Shown piece after piece: positions 1 through 10,100 of a stretch of DNA of 64,000 bases (its first letter is position 1; each line of letters opens with the position of its first letter). The DNA is from Herbidospora daliensis. GTDB lineage: Bacteria > Actinomycetota > Actinomycetes > Streptosporangiales > Streptosporangiaceae. A model generated the notes under the pieces. That model saw nothing but the letters and a program-made list of their open reading frames with translations, was not told the DNA's origin and searched no databases. The DNA is taken from assembly GCF_001570585.1 (NCBI RefSeq), contig NZ_BBXF01000003.1, positions 283,353 to 347,352 of the forward strand, written 5' to 3'. Made by a program: the position numbers and the translations under genes.

Positions 1-1
1 G

Positions 2-2374
2 CCCCTCCAGATCATCGTCGGCGCGTCCGACGCCGACGCCCGCCGCCCGGTCGGGGTCTTCGCCCGCGCCGGTTCGGCCTGGACGCGGCACGTGTCCGGG
101 CTCCTCGCCACCGGCTCGCCGGTCATGCCGGAACCGCCCGCCTGGGCGGCCACCTGGCCGCCCGCCGACGCCGAGCCGTTCCCCATCGACGGCGCCTACG
201 AGCGGCTGGCCGACCTCGGCTACGAGTACGGTCCCGCCTTCCAGGGCGTCCGCGCCATGTGGACCCGGGGGACCGAGCTGTTCGCCGAGATCAGCGCCGA
301 CGGCACCGACGTGACCGGCTTCGGCATCCACCCGGCCGTGCTGGACGCCGCCTTCCAGCCGATGGTGCTGGCCGCCGGGCCCGGCGCGCCGCGACTGCCG
401 TTCGCCTTCCGGGGCGTCGGCCTGCACGCCTCGGGCGCGACCCTGCTGCGGGTCCGGCTGGTGCCCTCGGGCGACGACGCGACCGTCGAGGCGGCGGACG
501 CGTCCGGCCACCCGGTGTTCTCCATCGCCGGCCTGCGGGTGCGGACCGCCCCGGCGCGCACGTCCGCCGCGCGGGGGCCCGTCCTCCACGGGACGGACTG
601 GGTGAAGGTGGCCGCGCCGGCCGGGGACGAGAGCGGATTCGTCTTCCTCGGCGCCGGCCCCCTCCCGGCCGACGTGCCGGGATTCGTCGTCGCCGTCGTC
701 GGCGCCGACCCGTCGAGCGGGCTCCCGGTCGCGCTGAGGGAGGAGTGCGGCCGGGCGCTCGACCTGGTCCGGATGTGGGCGGGCGACGAGCGGTTCGCCG
801 CCTCCCGCCTGGTGTTCGTGACCCGGCCGGGCGACCTGGCCGGCGCGGCGGTGCGCGGCCTGGTGCGCACCGCGATGTCGGAGCATCCCGGCCGGTTCGT
901 GCTCCTGGAGGCCGCGGAGGGCTTCGCCGACTGGTCGGCCGTGGCCGGGGCGGTCGCGGCGGGGGAGACGCAGCTCGCGGCCGTGGAGGGCGCGTTGCTG
1001 GCCCCCCGCCTGGCCCGCCGGCCCGCCGGACCCGCCGAACTCCCCGCCGGGATCGGCGAGGGCACGGTGCTGGTCACCGGCGGCACCGGCGGCCTCGGCA
1101 GGCTTGTCGCGCGGCGGCTGGTGGAGCGCCACGGCGTACAGGACCTGCTGCTGGTCTCCCGGCGCGGCCTCGACGCGCCCGGCGCGGAGGAGCTGGCCGG
1201 TGAGCTGGGCGCGCTCGGCGCGCGGGTCACGGTCGTGGCGGGCGACGTCGCCGACCGCGACACGCTGGCCGCCGCGCTCGCGCTGGTCCCGCCCGACCGG
1301 CCGCTGACCGGCGTCGTGCACACCGCCGGCGTCCTCGACGACGCGACCGTCGAGCACCTGGACGCCGGCCGATTCGCCACGGTGCTCGCGCCCAAGGCCG
1401 ACGCCGCCTGGCACCTGCACGAGCTCACCCGCGACCTGCCGCTGTCGGCCTTCGTGCTGTTCTCCTCGCTGGCCGGGACCCTCGGCAGCGCCGGCCAGGG
1501 CAACTACGCCGCCGCGAACGTGTTCCTGGACGCCCTCGCCGCGCACCGCCGCGAGGCCGGGCTGCCGGCCGTGTCGATCGCCTGGGGCCTGTGGGCCGTC
1601 GGCAGCGGCATGACCGGCGGGCTCACCGACGGCGACGTGGCCAGGATGGCCCGCTCCGGCGTCGCCCCGCTCACCGTCGACGCCGGCCTGGACCTGTTCG
1701 ACGCCGCCCTCGGCAGCGCCGAACCGCGGGTCGTCGCCGCCAGCTGGGACGTCGGCGGGCTCACCGCCCGCGCCGAACGGGGCGACCTGCCGCCGCTGCT
1801 GTCCGGCCTGGTCCGCGCCCCGCGCCGGCAGGCCGCGTCCGGCGTCGCCTCGGCCGCCCCCGCAGGCGACCTGAGCGGACGGCTGGCCGCGGTGCCCGAG
1901 ACCGAGGCCAGGCGGCTGCTGACCGACCTCGTCCGCGCCCACGTCGCCGCCGTGCTCGCCCACGGCAGCGCCGCCGGGATCGACGTGGACCGGGCGTTCA
2001 GCGAGCTCGGCTTCGACTCCCTGACCGCCGTCGAGCTCCGCAACCGGCTCAACGCCGAGACCGGCCTGCGGCTGCCCGCGACGCTCGTCTTCGACCACCC
2101 GACCGTCACCGCGCTGACCGGCTACCTGTTCCGGCACCTCGCCCCCGCCGCGCCCTCGCCCGAGGAGACGCTGCGCGGCGCGCTGGAGCGGATCGAGGCC
2201 GAGCTCGGCACCCTCAACGGCGAGGCGGACGCGGTCAGGCACAAGCTCGTCGCCATCCTCCAGACCGGCCTGACCCGGCTCTCGCCGGGCCCGGCCACCG
2301 CGACGGAAGTGGTGGCGAAGATCGGCTCGGCGTCCGACGAGGAGATCTTCGCGTTGATCGACAACGAACTCTGA
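2..2374 (+). CDS. Modular type I polyketide synthase, 3' part (DH-KR-ACP-docking), truncated by window start
   Basis: The reading frame is open from base 2, so the gene starts upstream; 790 residues are visible. Counting from base 2, residues 1-180 are the C-terminal part of a dehydratase, with the HPAVLD motif whose Asp (about 115) is catalytic. The ketoreductase spans about 350-590, with nucleotide-binding TGGTGGLG (359-366), an LDD motif (445-447) typical of B-type KRs, Ser489 and Tyr502. An ACP follows with phosphopantetheine Ser673 in a GFDSL motif. The last 70 residues form a helical tail typical of C-terminal docking domains. The KS, the AT and the N-terminal part of the DH must lie outside the window. 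The module should deliver a beta-hydroxy or, if the DH is active, an alpha,beta-unsaturated intermediate to the next protein, which starts 43 bp downstream with a matching N-terminal docking coiled coil. Confidence 0.95.
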   Translation, partial: PLQIIVGASDADARRPVGVFARAGSAWTRHVSGLLATGSPVMPEPPAWAATWPPADAEPFPIDGAYERLADLGYEYGPAFQGVRAMWTRGTELFAEISADGTDVTGFGIHPAVLDAAFQPMVLAAGPGAPRLPFAFRGVGLHASGATLLRVRLVPSGDDATVEAADASGHPVFSIAGLRVRTAPARTSAARGPVLHGTDWVKVAAPAGDESGFVFLGAGPLPADVPGFVVAVVGADPSSGLPVALREECGRALDLVRMWAGDERFAASRLVFVTRPGDLAGAAVRGLVRTAMSEHPGRFVLLEAAEGFADWSAVAGAVAAGETQLAAVEGALLAPRLARRPAGPAELPAGIGEGTVLVTGGTGGLGRLVARRLVERHGVQDLLLVSRRGLDAPGAEELAGELGALGARVTVVAGDVADRDTLAAALALVPPDRPLTGVVHTAGVLDDATVEHLDAGRFATVLAPKADAAWHLHELTRDLPLSAFVLFSSLAGTLGSAGQGNYAAANVFLDALAAHRREAGLPAVSIAWGLWAVGSGMTGGLTDGDVARMARSGVAPLTVDAGLDLFDAALGSAEPRVVAASWDVGGLTARAERGDLPPLLSGLVRAPRRQAASGVASAAPAGDLSGRLAAVPETEARRLLTDLVRAHVAAVLAHGSAAGIDVDRAFSELGFDSLTAVELRNRLNAETGLRLPATLVFDHPTVTALTGYLFRHLAPAAPSPEETLRGALERIEAELGTLNGEADAVRHKLVAILQTGLTRLSPGPATATEVVAKIGSASDEEIFALIDNEL

Positions 2375-2417
2375 CCACCGACCCGACCACCCCCTCGCTA
2401 CTGGAAAGGCTCGACAG

Positions 2418-5400
2418 ATGGGGAACGAGGAAAAACTCCGCGCCTACCTCAAGCGTGTGACCGTCGAACTGACCCAGACGCGCCGCCAGCTCGCCGCCGC
2501 CGAGGACCGCGCCCACGAACCGGTCGCGATCATCGGCATGGCCTGCCGCTTCCCGGGCGGCGGCGAGACGGTCGAGGGGTACTGGGACATGTTGTCGCAG
2601 GGCCGCAACGGGGTGACCGAGGTGCCGGCCTCCCGCTGGAACATCGACGACTACTACGACCCCGACCCGCGCACCCCGGGCGCGATCTACACCCGGGACG
2701 GCGCGTTCCTGCCGGAGATCACCACCTGGGACGCCGAGTTCTTCGGCCTGTCCCCGCGTGAGGCGATCCGCGTCGACCCGCACCACCGGCTCCTGCTGGA
2801 GCTGACCTGGGAGGGACTGGAGAACGCCGGCGTCTCGCCGACCCGGGTGGCGGGCAGCCGCACCGCCGTCATCGTCGGGCTGATGGAGACCCTCCAGTAC
2901 GGCCGTCTCCAGCTCGAACGCCAGGGCCTGGACGCGCTGGCCGACCCGTTGCTGGCCCCGGGGGTGTCCGCCAGCGTCGCCGCCGGGCGCATCGCCTACC
3001 AGTTCAACCTGTCGGGCCCGACGCTCACGGTCGACACCGCCTGCTCCTCCTCGCTGATCGCGGTGCACCTGGCCGCCGAGAGCCTGCGGCGCGGCGAGTG
3101 CGACCTGGCCATCGCGGCCGGGGCGTCGCTGACCATCCACCCCACCAACGTCATCCAGGCCTGCGCCGGCGGCATGCTCTGCCCCGACGGCAGGTGCAAG
3201 ACCTTCGACGAGGGCGCCGACGGCTACGTGATGGGCGAGGGCGGCGGCCTGGTCGTGCTCGAACCGCTCTCCAAGGCGATCGCCAACGGCCGCCGCATCC
3301 GGGCCGTGCTGCGCGGCTCCGCCGTCAACCAGGACGGCCGCAGCAACGGCCTCACCGCCCCCAGCCGCAGCGCCCAGGTCGCGGTCATCACCAGTGCCAT
3401 GGCCGCCGCCGGGGTGTCGCCCGACGACATCGACCACGTCGAGGCGCACGGCTCCGGCACCCACCTCGGCGATGCGATCGAGCTCGGCGCCCTGCACGAC
3501 GTCTTCGGCGGCCGGCCGGCCGAACGCCCCCTGCGGGTCGGCGCGGTCAAGACCAACATCGGCCACACCCAGGCCGCCGCGGGCGTCGCCGGGCTGATCA
3601 AGTCGGTGCTGATCCTGGAGAACCGGCTCATCCCGCAGACCCTCAACCTGACCCGGCCGTCCCCGGCCGTGCCCGCCGACGGCTCCATTCGGCCGGCCGT
3701 CGACGCGGTGCCGCTGCCCGGCGAGGGCGCCCCGCGCCTGGTCGGCGTCAGCTCCTTCGGCCTGTCCGGCACCAACGCCCACCTCGTGCTCGAATCGGCG
3801 CCGCGGCCCGAACCGGCGGCGGCCGCCGAGGGACCGCACGCGCTGCCCCTCTCGGCCGCCGGCGACGCGGCGTTCCGCGAGCACGCGGCCCGCCTCGCCG
3901 CCTGGCTGGAGGAGCACCCCGGCGCCGACCTGGCCGACGTCGCGCACACCCTGCGGGTCGGCCGGGCCGAGCACGACCACCGCCGCGTCGTGGTCTGCGA
4001 CGACGTGGCCGGGGCCGTGCGCGGCCTGCGGGCCGCCGCCGCGTCGGGGGCCGCCGCCCGCGTCAAGGGGCGGCCGCGCGTCGCCTTCCTGCTCCCGGGC
4101 GTCGGCGACCAGTACGCCGGCCTCGGCCGGGAGCTCTACCAGGCCGAACCCGTCTACGCCGAAGCGGTCGACCGCTGCGTCGAACTCGCCGGGGACGTCG
4201 ACCTGCGCCCGCTGTTCGACCAGCCCGCCGCCGCCTCCGGAGACCTGGCGATCCTGCTCGGCCGGGCGCAGGCCCCGTCGGGCGGTGACGACCGGCTCGC
4301 GCACGCCGAGGTCGCCCACCCGTTCCTGTTCACCGTCGAGTACGCGCTGGCCCAGCTGCTCGCCCACCGGGGCGTGCGCCCCGACGCGCTGCTCGGCTAC
4401 AGCCTCGGCGAGTACGTCGCCGCCACCCTGGCGGGCGTCTTCACCCTGGAGGACGCGCTGCGCGTCGTCACCGAACGCGCCCGCCTGATCAGCGCCATCC
4501 CGGCCGGCAAGATGGTCGCGGTCGCGGCCGGCGAGGAGCAGGTCCGCGCCTTCGGCGACGGGACCGGCACGAGCGTCGCCGCGCTGAACGGCCCGTCGAT
4601 GACCGTCCTCAGCGGCCTGCCCGACGAGATCGACGCCGTCACCCACCGGCTGCTGGAGGCGGGGATCGCCTGCCGCCCGCTGCGCTCCGCGCACGCCTTC
4701 CACTCCTCGCTGCTCGAACCGGCGCGGGAGAAACTGGCCGCGCTGATCGAGTCGGTGCCCCGGCAGGCCCCGTCCACCACGATTCTCTGCAACCTCACCG
4801 GCCTGCCGATGACCGCCGAACAGGCCACGAGCAGCGCCTACTGGGCCGACCAGCTCGTCAGCACCGTCAGGTTCGCCGACGCGGTCGGGCACTGCGTCGA
4901 GCAGGACGTCGACGTGTTCGTCGAACTCGGCGCGGGGCAGACGCTCGGCGGCCTCGTCCGGCAGAACCTCGCGGGCGGGTCGCGGGCCGCGGTCCTCGGC
5001 ACCCTGCCGGCCTCCTGGACCGGCGGAGCGCCGCGCGACTCCCGGGCCGAACTCCTGGACACCTGTTCCCGCCTGTGGGAACTGGGCGCGGGGGTGACCT
5101 GGGAGCGCGTCCAGCCGGGACCGGGCCGCGTCGTCAGCCTGCCGGCCTACCCGTTCCAGCGCACCCGCTACTGGCCCGAGATCACCGAGGGCAGCAGCGC
5201 GCCGGTGCCGTCGGCCCGCTCGGCCGAACCGGCCGACCTCTGCTTCGCGCCCGCCTGGCGGCGCGACCCGGCCCGCCGGGCCGTCCCAGCCGACCTGCGG
5301 CTCGACGGCTCGCTGATCGTGTTCGCCGACTCCGGCGGCGTCGGCACGGCGCTGGCCGACCGCGCCGCCGCCGGGGGCGCCCGGGTCGTGGAGGTGGTCG

Positions 5401-7121
5401 CCGGGACCGGGTTGCGCCGCGAGGGCCGCCGCCTGGTCATCGACCCGCGCGACCCCGCGCACTACGCCGAGGTGTTCGCCGCCGCCGAAGGCGACGGGCC
5501 GGTCCGGGTGGCCCACCTGTGGAGCCTGCTCGCCGACGACCCGCACACCGCCGTCGAGTGGGGCTTCGACAGCCTGCTGCTCGCCGCCCAGGCCCTCGGC
5601 GACCGGAAGGTACGCCTGCTGACCGTCACCCGGGGAGCCACCGAGATCCTCGGGGCCGACGCGACCGCTCCGTACCGGGCCGTGACGCACGGTCTGGGCC
5701 GCGCCGTCCGGCACGAGTACGCGGGCCTCGACTGGACCGGCGTCGACCTCGATCCCGACGCGACGGACGTGGCCGCCGAGGCCGCCCAGATCGGCGCCGA
5801 ACTGCTGCTGGACCCCGGCCCCGACGACGCCGTGGACGCGCACGACCGGGTCTCCGGCTGGCGGCGCGACCGCCGCTGGTCGCGCGGCTGGGCCGAGGCG
5901 CCCGCCGTGCCCGATCCGCCGTCGCCGTGGCGGGAGGACGGCGTCTACCTGATCACCGGCGGCGCCCGCGGCCTGGGCATGGCCCTGGCCAAGCACCTGG
6001 TGAGAAGCGGGGTGCGCAGGCTCGCGCTGGTCGGCCGGACCGCGCTCTCCCGCGACGCCGCGGCCGACCCCGGCAGCAGGGCCGGGCGCAGCCTGCGGGA
6101 CGTCGCCGACCTGGAGGCCGCCGGCGCCGAGGTGCTGCTGCTCACCGCCGACGCCGGCGTGCCCGCCCAGCTGCGGGCCGCGCTGGAGAGCTGCCGCGAC
6201 CACTTCGGCACGCTCACCGGCGTGATCCACGCCGCCGGGCTCCCGGCGGGTGGAATGGCCCAGCGCAGGGCGCTCGCCGACGCGGGCGCGGTGCTCGCCC
6301 CCAAGGTCCTGGCGATGGGCCCGCTGGCCGAACTGGTCGGACCGGGCACCCCCGCCGACCGGCGGCCCGAACTGCTCGTCCTGTACTCCTCGGCCGTCAC
6401 CGCGTTCGGCGGCATCGGCGAGAGCGACTACTGCGCCGCCAACACCGTCCTGGACGCCTACGGCGAGGCGCTCGCCGCCTCGGCCCCCTCCACCCGGGTC
6501 GTCTCGATCGCCTGGGGCCCCTGGCGGCACGACGACTGGCAGGCCGAGAGCCTGAAATCCGCCACCGGCCTGGCCGAGCGCGTGCGCGCCTACCGCGAGC
6601 GGTACGGCTTCGCCGACGACGCCGGCTGCGCCCTGCTCGACCGGATCCTGGCCGGCGGGCACGGCAGCGTCCTGGCGGTCCGGCAGCCGCTCGGCGAGGT
6701 GCTGCGCGACTGGTCGGCGATGGTCGACATCGACGCGCTGGTCGGCGCGACCACGGCGGTCTCGCTCAGCGAGCGGTTCCCGCGCCCCGAGCTGCGCACC
6801 GACTACGCGGCCCCCCGGACCGAGACGGAGACCGTCGTCGCCGAGGTGTGGGGCGCCTACCTCGGCATCGACCGGGTCGGCGTGCACGACCCGTTCTTCG
6901 ACCTCGGCGGCAACTCCCTGGTCGGCATGGCCATGGTGATCGCCATCGAGAAGGAACTCGGCGTGCCGATCGCGCCCGCCGTGCTGTTCGAACACCCGAC
7001 CGTGGCGGAGTTCGCCGCCGCGGTGGCCGGAGACGCCGCCGAAGGCGCCCGCCAGGCTTTGGACACCAGCTCGGCGCGGGGGTCGCGGCGTCGCCGCGCC
7101 CGCTCGGGGACGCGGAAGTGA
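2418..7121 (+). CDS. Modular type I polyketide synthase, one module: docking-KS-AT-KR-ACP
   Basis: 1567 residues. Residues 1-33 are a charged coiled coil of the N-terminal docking type, pairing with the preceding protein's tail. The ketosynthase (34-460) has the classical DTACSSS site (Cys209) with His344 and His383. The acyltransferase (550-860) has Ser662 in GYSLGE and an HAFH motif (759-762), the usual signature of malonyl selection. The ketoreductase (about 930-1400) has TGGARGLG, Ser1325 and Tyr1338. The ACP Ser1500 sits in LGGNSL. There is no DH or ER, so a beta-hydroxyl is left. No C-terminal docking helices are present; the protein ends in a strongly basic tail (SRRRRARSGTRK). The AT opens with GVGDQYAG rather than the common GQGSQ. 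This protein marks the switch from a classical actinomycete module upstream to the GGNSL-type modules downstream. Confidence 0.96.
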   Translation: MGNEEKLRAYLKRVTVELTQTRRQLAAAEDRAHEPVAIIGMACRFPGGGETVEGYWDMLSQGRNGVTEVPASRWNIDDYYDPDPRTPGAIYTRDGAFLPEITTWDAEFFGLSPREAIRVDPHHRLLLELTWEGLENAGVSPTRVAGSRTAVIVGLMETLQYGRLQLERQGLDALADPLLAPGVSASVAAGRIAYQFNLSGPTLTVDTACSSSLIAVHLAAESLRRGECDLAIAAGASLTIHPTNVIQACAGGMLCPDGRCKTFDEGADGYVMGEGGGLVVLEPLSKAIANGRRIRAVLRGSAVNQDGRSNGLTAPSRSAQVAVITSAMAAAGVSPDDIDHVEAHGSGTHLGDAIELGALHDVFGGRPAERPLRVGAVKTNIGHTQAAAGVAGLIKSVLILENRLIPQTLNLTRPSPAVPADGSIRPAVDAVPLPGEGAPRLVGVSSFGLSGTNAHLVLESAPRPEPAAAAEGPHALPLSAAGDAAFREHAARLAAWLEEHPGADLADVAHTLRVGRAEHDHRRVVVCDDVAGAVRGLRAAAASGAAARVKGRPRVAFLLPGVGDQYAGLGRELYQAEPVYAEAVDRCVELAGDVDLRPLFDQPAAASGDLAILLGRAQAPSGGDDRLAHAEVAHPFLFTVEYALAQLLAHRGVRPDALLGYSLGEYVAATLAGVFTLEDALRVVTERARLISAIPAGKMVAVAAGEEQVRAFGDGTGTSVAALNGPSMTVLSGLPDEIDAVTHRLLEAGIACRPLRSAHAFHSSLLEPAREKLAALIESVPRQAPSTTILCNLTGLPMTAEQATSSAYWADQLVSTVRFADAVGHCVEQDVDVFVELGAGQTLGGLVRQNLAGGSRAAVLGTLPASWTGGAPRDSRAELLDTCSRLWELGAGVTWERVQPGPGRVVSLPAYPFQRTRYWPEITEGSSAPVPSARSAEPADLCFAPAWRRDPARRAVPADLRLDGSLIVFADSGGVGTALADRAAAGGARVVEVVAGTGLRREGRRLVIDPRDPAHYAEVFAAAEGDGPVRVAHLWSLLADDPHTAVEWGFDSLLLAAQALGDRKVRLLTVTRGATEILGADATAPYRAVTHGLGRAVRHEYAGLDWTGVDLDPDATDVAAEAAQIGAELLLDPGPDDAVDAHDRVSGWRRDRRWSRGWAEAPAVPDPPSPWREDGVYLITGGARGLGMALAKHLVRSGVRRLALVGRTALSRDAAADPGSRAGRSLRDVADLEAAGAEVLLLTADAGVPAQLRAALESCRDHFGTLTGVIHAAGLPAGGMAQRRALADAGAVLAPKVLAMGPLAELVGPGTPADRRPELLVLYSSAVTAFGGIGESDYCAANTVLDAYGEALAASAPSTRVVSIAWGPWRHDDWQAESLKSATGLAERVRAYRERYGFADDAGCALLDRILAGGHGSVLAVRQPLGEVLRDWSAMVDIDALVGATTAVSLSERFPRPELRTDYAAPRTETETVVAEVWGAYLGIDRVGVHDPFFDLGGNSLVGMAMVIAIEKELGVPIAPAVLFEHPTVAEFAAAVAGDAAEGARQALDTSSARGSRRRRARSGTRK

Positions 7122-7132
7122 GGACGCCCGAC

Positions 7133-10100
7133 ATGGGAGCTGACGACGTGGTTGACGAAGAGAGCGCAGGCACCGACATCGCCATCGTCGGGATGTCCGG
7201 CCGGTTCCCCGGCGCGCCCGGTGTGGCCGAGTTGTGGGCCGCCATCCGGGCCGGGCGGTCCGGGGTGACCCGCTTCACCGACGAGGAGCTCCGGGCCGCG
7301 GGCGTGCCCGACGACCTGCTCGCCGACCCCGGGTACGTGAAGGCCGGGGCCGTGATCGACGGGGTGGAGCTGTTCGACGCGGGCTTCTTCGGGTTCAGCC
7401 CGAAGGAGGCGCAGATCCTCGACCCGCAGCACCGGCTCTTCCTGGAGCACAGCTGGGAGGCGCTGGAGGACGCGGGTTGCGACCCCACCCGCTTCGACGG
7501 CGCGATCGGCGTCTTCGGCGGCTCGGCGTGGAGCTCCTACCTGCAGAACAACCTGGTGCCCAGCGAGGTCAGCGCCATCATGGGCGAGCTCGCGGTGGGC
7601 CTGGCCAACGACAAGGACTCCCTCACCACCCGGGTCTCGCACACGCTCGGCCTGACCGGCCCCAGCTACTCGGTGCAGAGCTACTGCTCCACGTCGCTGG
7701 TCGCGATCTGCGCCGCCGCCAGCAGCCTGGCCGCCTTCGAGAGTGACCTCGCGCTGGCGGGCGGCGTGGCGGTCGGCGTGCCGCACCGGGTCGGCTACCT
7801 CTACCAGCAGGGCGGCATCGCCCCGCCCGACGGCGAGTGCCGCGCCTTCGACGCGGGCGGCCTCGGCGCGCCGCTCGGCAGCGGCGTGGGCGTGGTCGCG
7901 CTACGCCGCCTGGAGGACGCGCTCGCCGACGGCGACCAGATCTACGCGGTCATCCGCGGCTGGGCGGTCAACAACGACGCCGGCCGCAAGGTCGGCTTCA
8001 CCGCGCCCGGCGTGCAGGGCCAGGCGGCCGTGATGGCCGAGGCGCTCGCCGCCGCCGGTCTGACGCCCGCCGACATCGACTACGTGGAGGCGCACGGCAC
8101 CGGCACCGCGCTCGGCGACGCCGCCGAACTGGCCGCGCTCCAGCAGGTGTTCCGGGGCCAGGACCTGCTGATCGGCTCGGTCAAGCCCAACGTCGGCCAC
8201 CTCGACCGGGCCGCCGGCGTGACCAACCTGATCAAGGCGGCGCTCGCGCTCCGCAACGGCGAGATCCCGCCGACCCGCAACCTGTCGACGCCGAACGCGC
8301 AACTCGGCGCGGGCGAGGCCCGCCTCGACGTGGTCACCGACTTGCGCGCGTGGCCGGACGCGGCGGGCCGCACCCGGCGGGCCGGGGTCAGCGCCTTCGG
8401 CATCGGCGGCACCAACGCCCACGTCGTGCTGGAGCAGGCCCCGCGGACCGCCCGCCCGGCGGACGCCCCCCGGCCGCAGCTGCTCATCTGGTCGGCCCGC
8501 TCGGCGAAGGCCGCCGACGAGCTGACCGGCCGCCTCGCCGACCACCTGGCCGGCGCCCCCGATCTGCGGCTCGGCGACGTCGCCCACACCCTGGCGGCCG
8601 GCCGCCGCGTCTTCGAGCACCGCCGGTTCCTGGTCGCCGCCACGGCCGGGGAGGCCGCCGACGGCATGCGCGACGCCGGCGTGCTGGGCCGCGCCGAGAG
8701 CCGCGCCGACCGCCCGGTCGGCTTCCTGATCCCGGGCACCGGCGAGCAGTACCCGGGCCTGGCCGAGGACCTCTACGCCACCGAACCCGCGTTCCGGGCC
8801 GCCCTCGACGAGTGCCGCACGATCCTGCGCACCCGGATGGACGGCGCCGACCCGCTGGAGGAGATGCTCCGCCCCCGCGACACCCGCGCGGGCGGCGGCC
8901 TCGGCGCCCTGCTCGGCCGCGACGCCGCCCCCTCGGCCGCGATGCCCACCGCGCTGCTGCACCCCGCGCTCTTCTCCGTCGAGTACGCCCTGGCCACCAC
9001 CCTCATCGGCTGGGGGGTCACCCCGGCCGTGCTGGCCGGCTACAGCCTCGGCGAGTACGTCGCCGCCTGCCTGGCCGGGGTGCTCTCGCTGGAGTCGGCG
9101 CTCGCGCTGGTCGCGCACCGGGCCACCCTGATCGACGCGCTGCCCGAAGGCGTCATGAGCGCGGTCCCGCTCGGCGCGGCCGACCTGGCCGCCCGGATCG
9201 CCCGCGCGGGCGTCGCCGGGGTCGACGTGGCCGCCGAGAACGGCCCCGACCTGACCGTGCTCGCGGGCGAGCCCGCCGCCATGGACGAGGTCCGGGCGCT
9301 GCTGGCGGCCGACGGGATCCCGTGCCGCCCGCTGGCCACCGGGCACGCCTTCCACTCCCGGATGATGGAGCCGGTCCGCGCCGAACTGACGGCCTGGATC
9401 GCCGCCAACGTCGAGCTCGCCGCGCCGCGCATCCCGTACGTGTCGAACGTCACCGGCGAGCTGATCACCGACGCGCAGGCCGTCGACCCCGGATACTGGG
9501 CCGAGCACATGTGCGCGCCGGTCAGGTTCGACGCCGTGCTGGGCACGCTGCTGGCGCAGGGCGACCACGCCCTGCTGGAGCTGGGCCCCGGCCAGTCGCT
9601 CGGCGCGATGGTGCGGGCGCACCGCGACTGCCCGCGCGACCGCTGGCCGCTGGTGGTCCCCACCCTCCCGGCCGCCGCCGACCCGCGCCCGGCCGGGACG
9701 GTGCTCGCCGAGGCCGTCGGGCGGCTCTGGCTGGCCGGCGTCCCGATCGACTGGACCGGCTACCGGCACGACCGGCCGGCCGCCAAGGTCGGCCTGCCCA
9801 CCTACCCCTTCCAGCGCGAGCGCTACTGGATCGACGCCCCGGCCGGGCGGCCCGCCGAGGCCCCGCGCCTGGCGGCCGACCCCGACCACGTCCAGCTGCT
9901 GGAGACGCGCTGGGCCGCCGAGCCGCTGCCCGCCGAGACGGACGCCACCGGCCGCCACGTCCTGTTCGCCGACGGCACGGGTGTCGCCGACGCGCTGGCC
10001 CAGGCGCTGCGCGCTGACGGCGGCGACGTGGTGACCGTGCACGCGGGCGCCGCGTTCGCCGAGGTCCCCGGCGGCTTCACCATCGACCCCGCCTCGGCCG

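Noticed and set aside
2235-6995. Very long open frame on the - strand opposite the PKS genes, with similar ones opposite 7.9-16.2 kb
   Set aside because: Open frames of this kind arise from third-position GC bias in a GC-rich coding strand; the translations are Gly/Ala/Val/Arg-rich and show no domain or ribosome-binding site.
5075-7132. Long in-frame extension upstream of the bimodular PKS start
   Set aside because: It lies entirely within the 2418-7121 PKS gene in another frame and is Arg/Pro-rich without any domain; the conserved KS begins just after ATG 7133.
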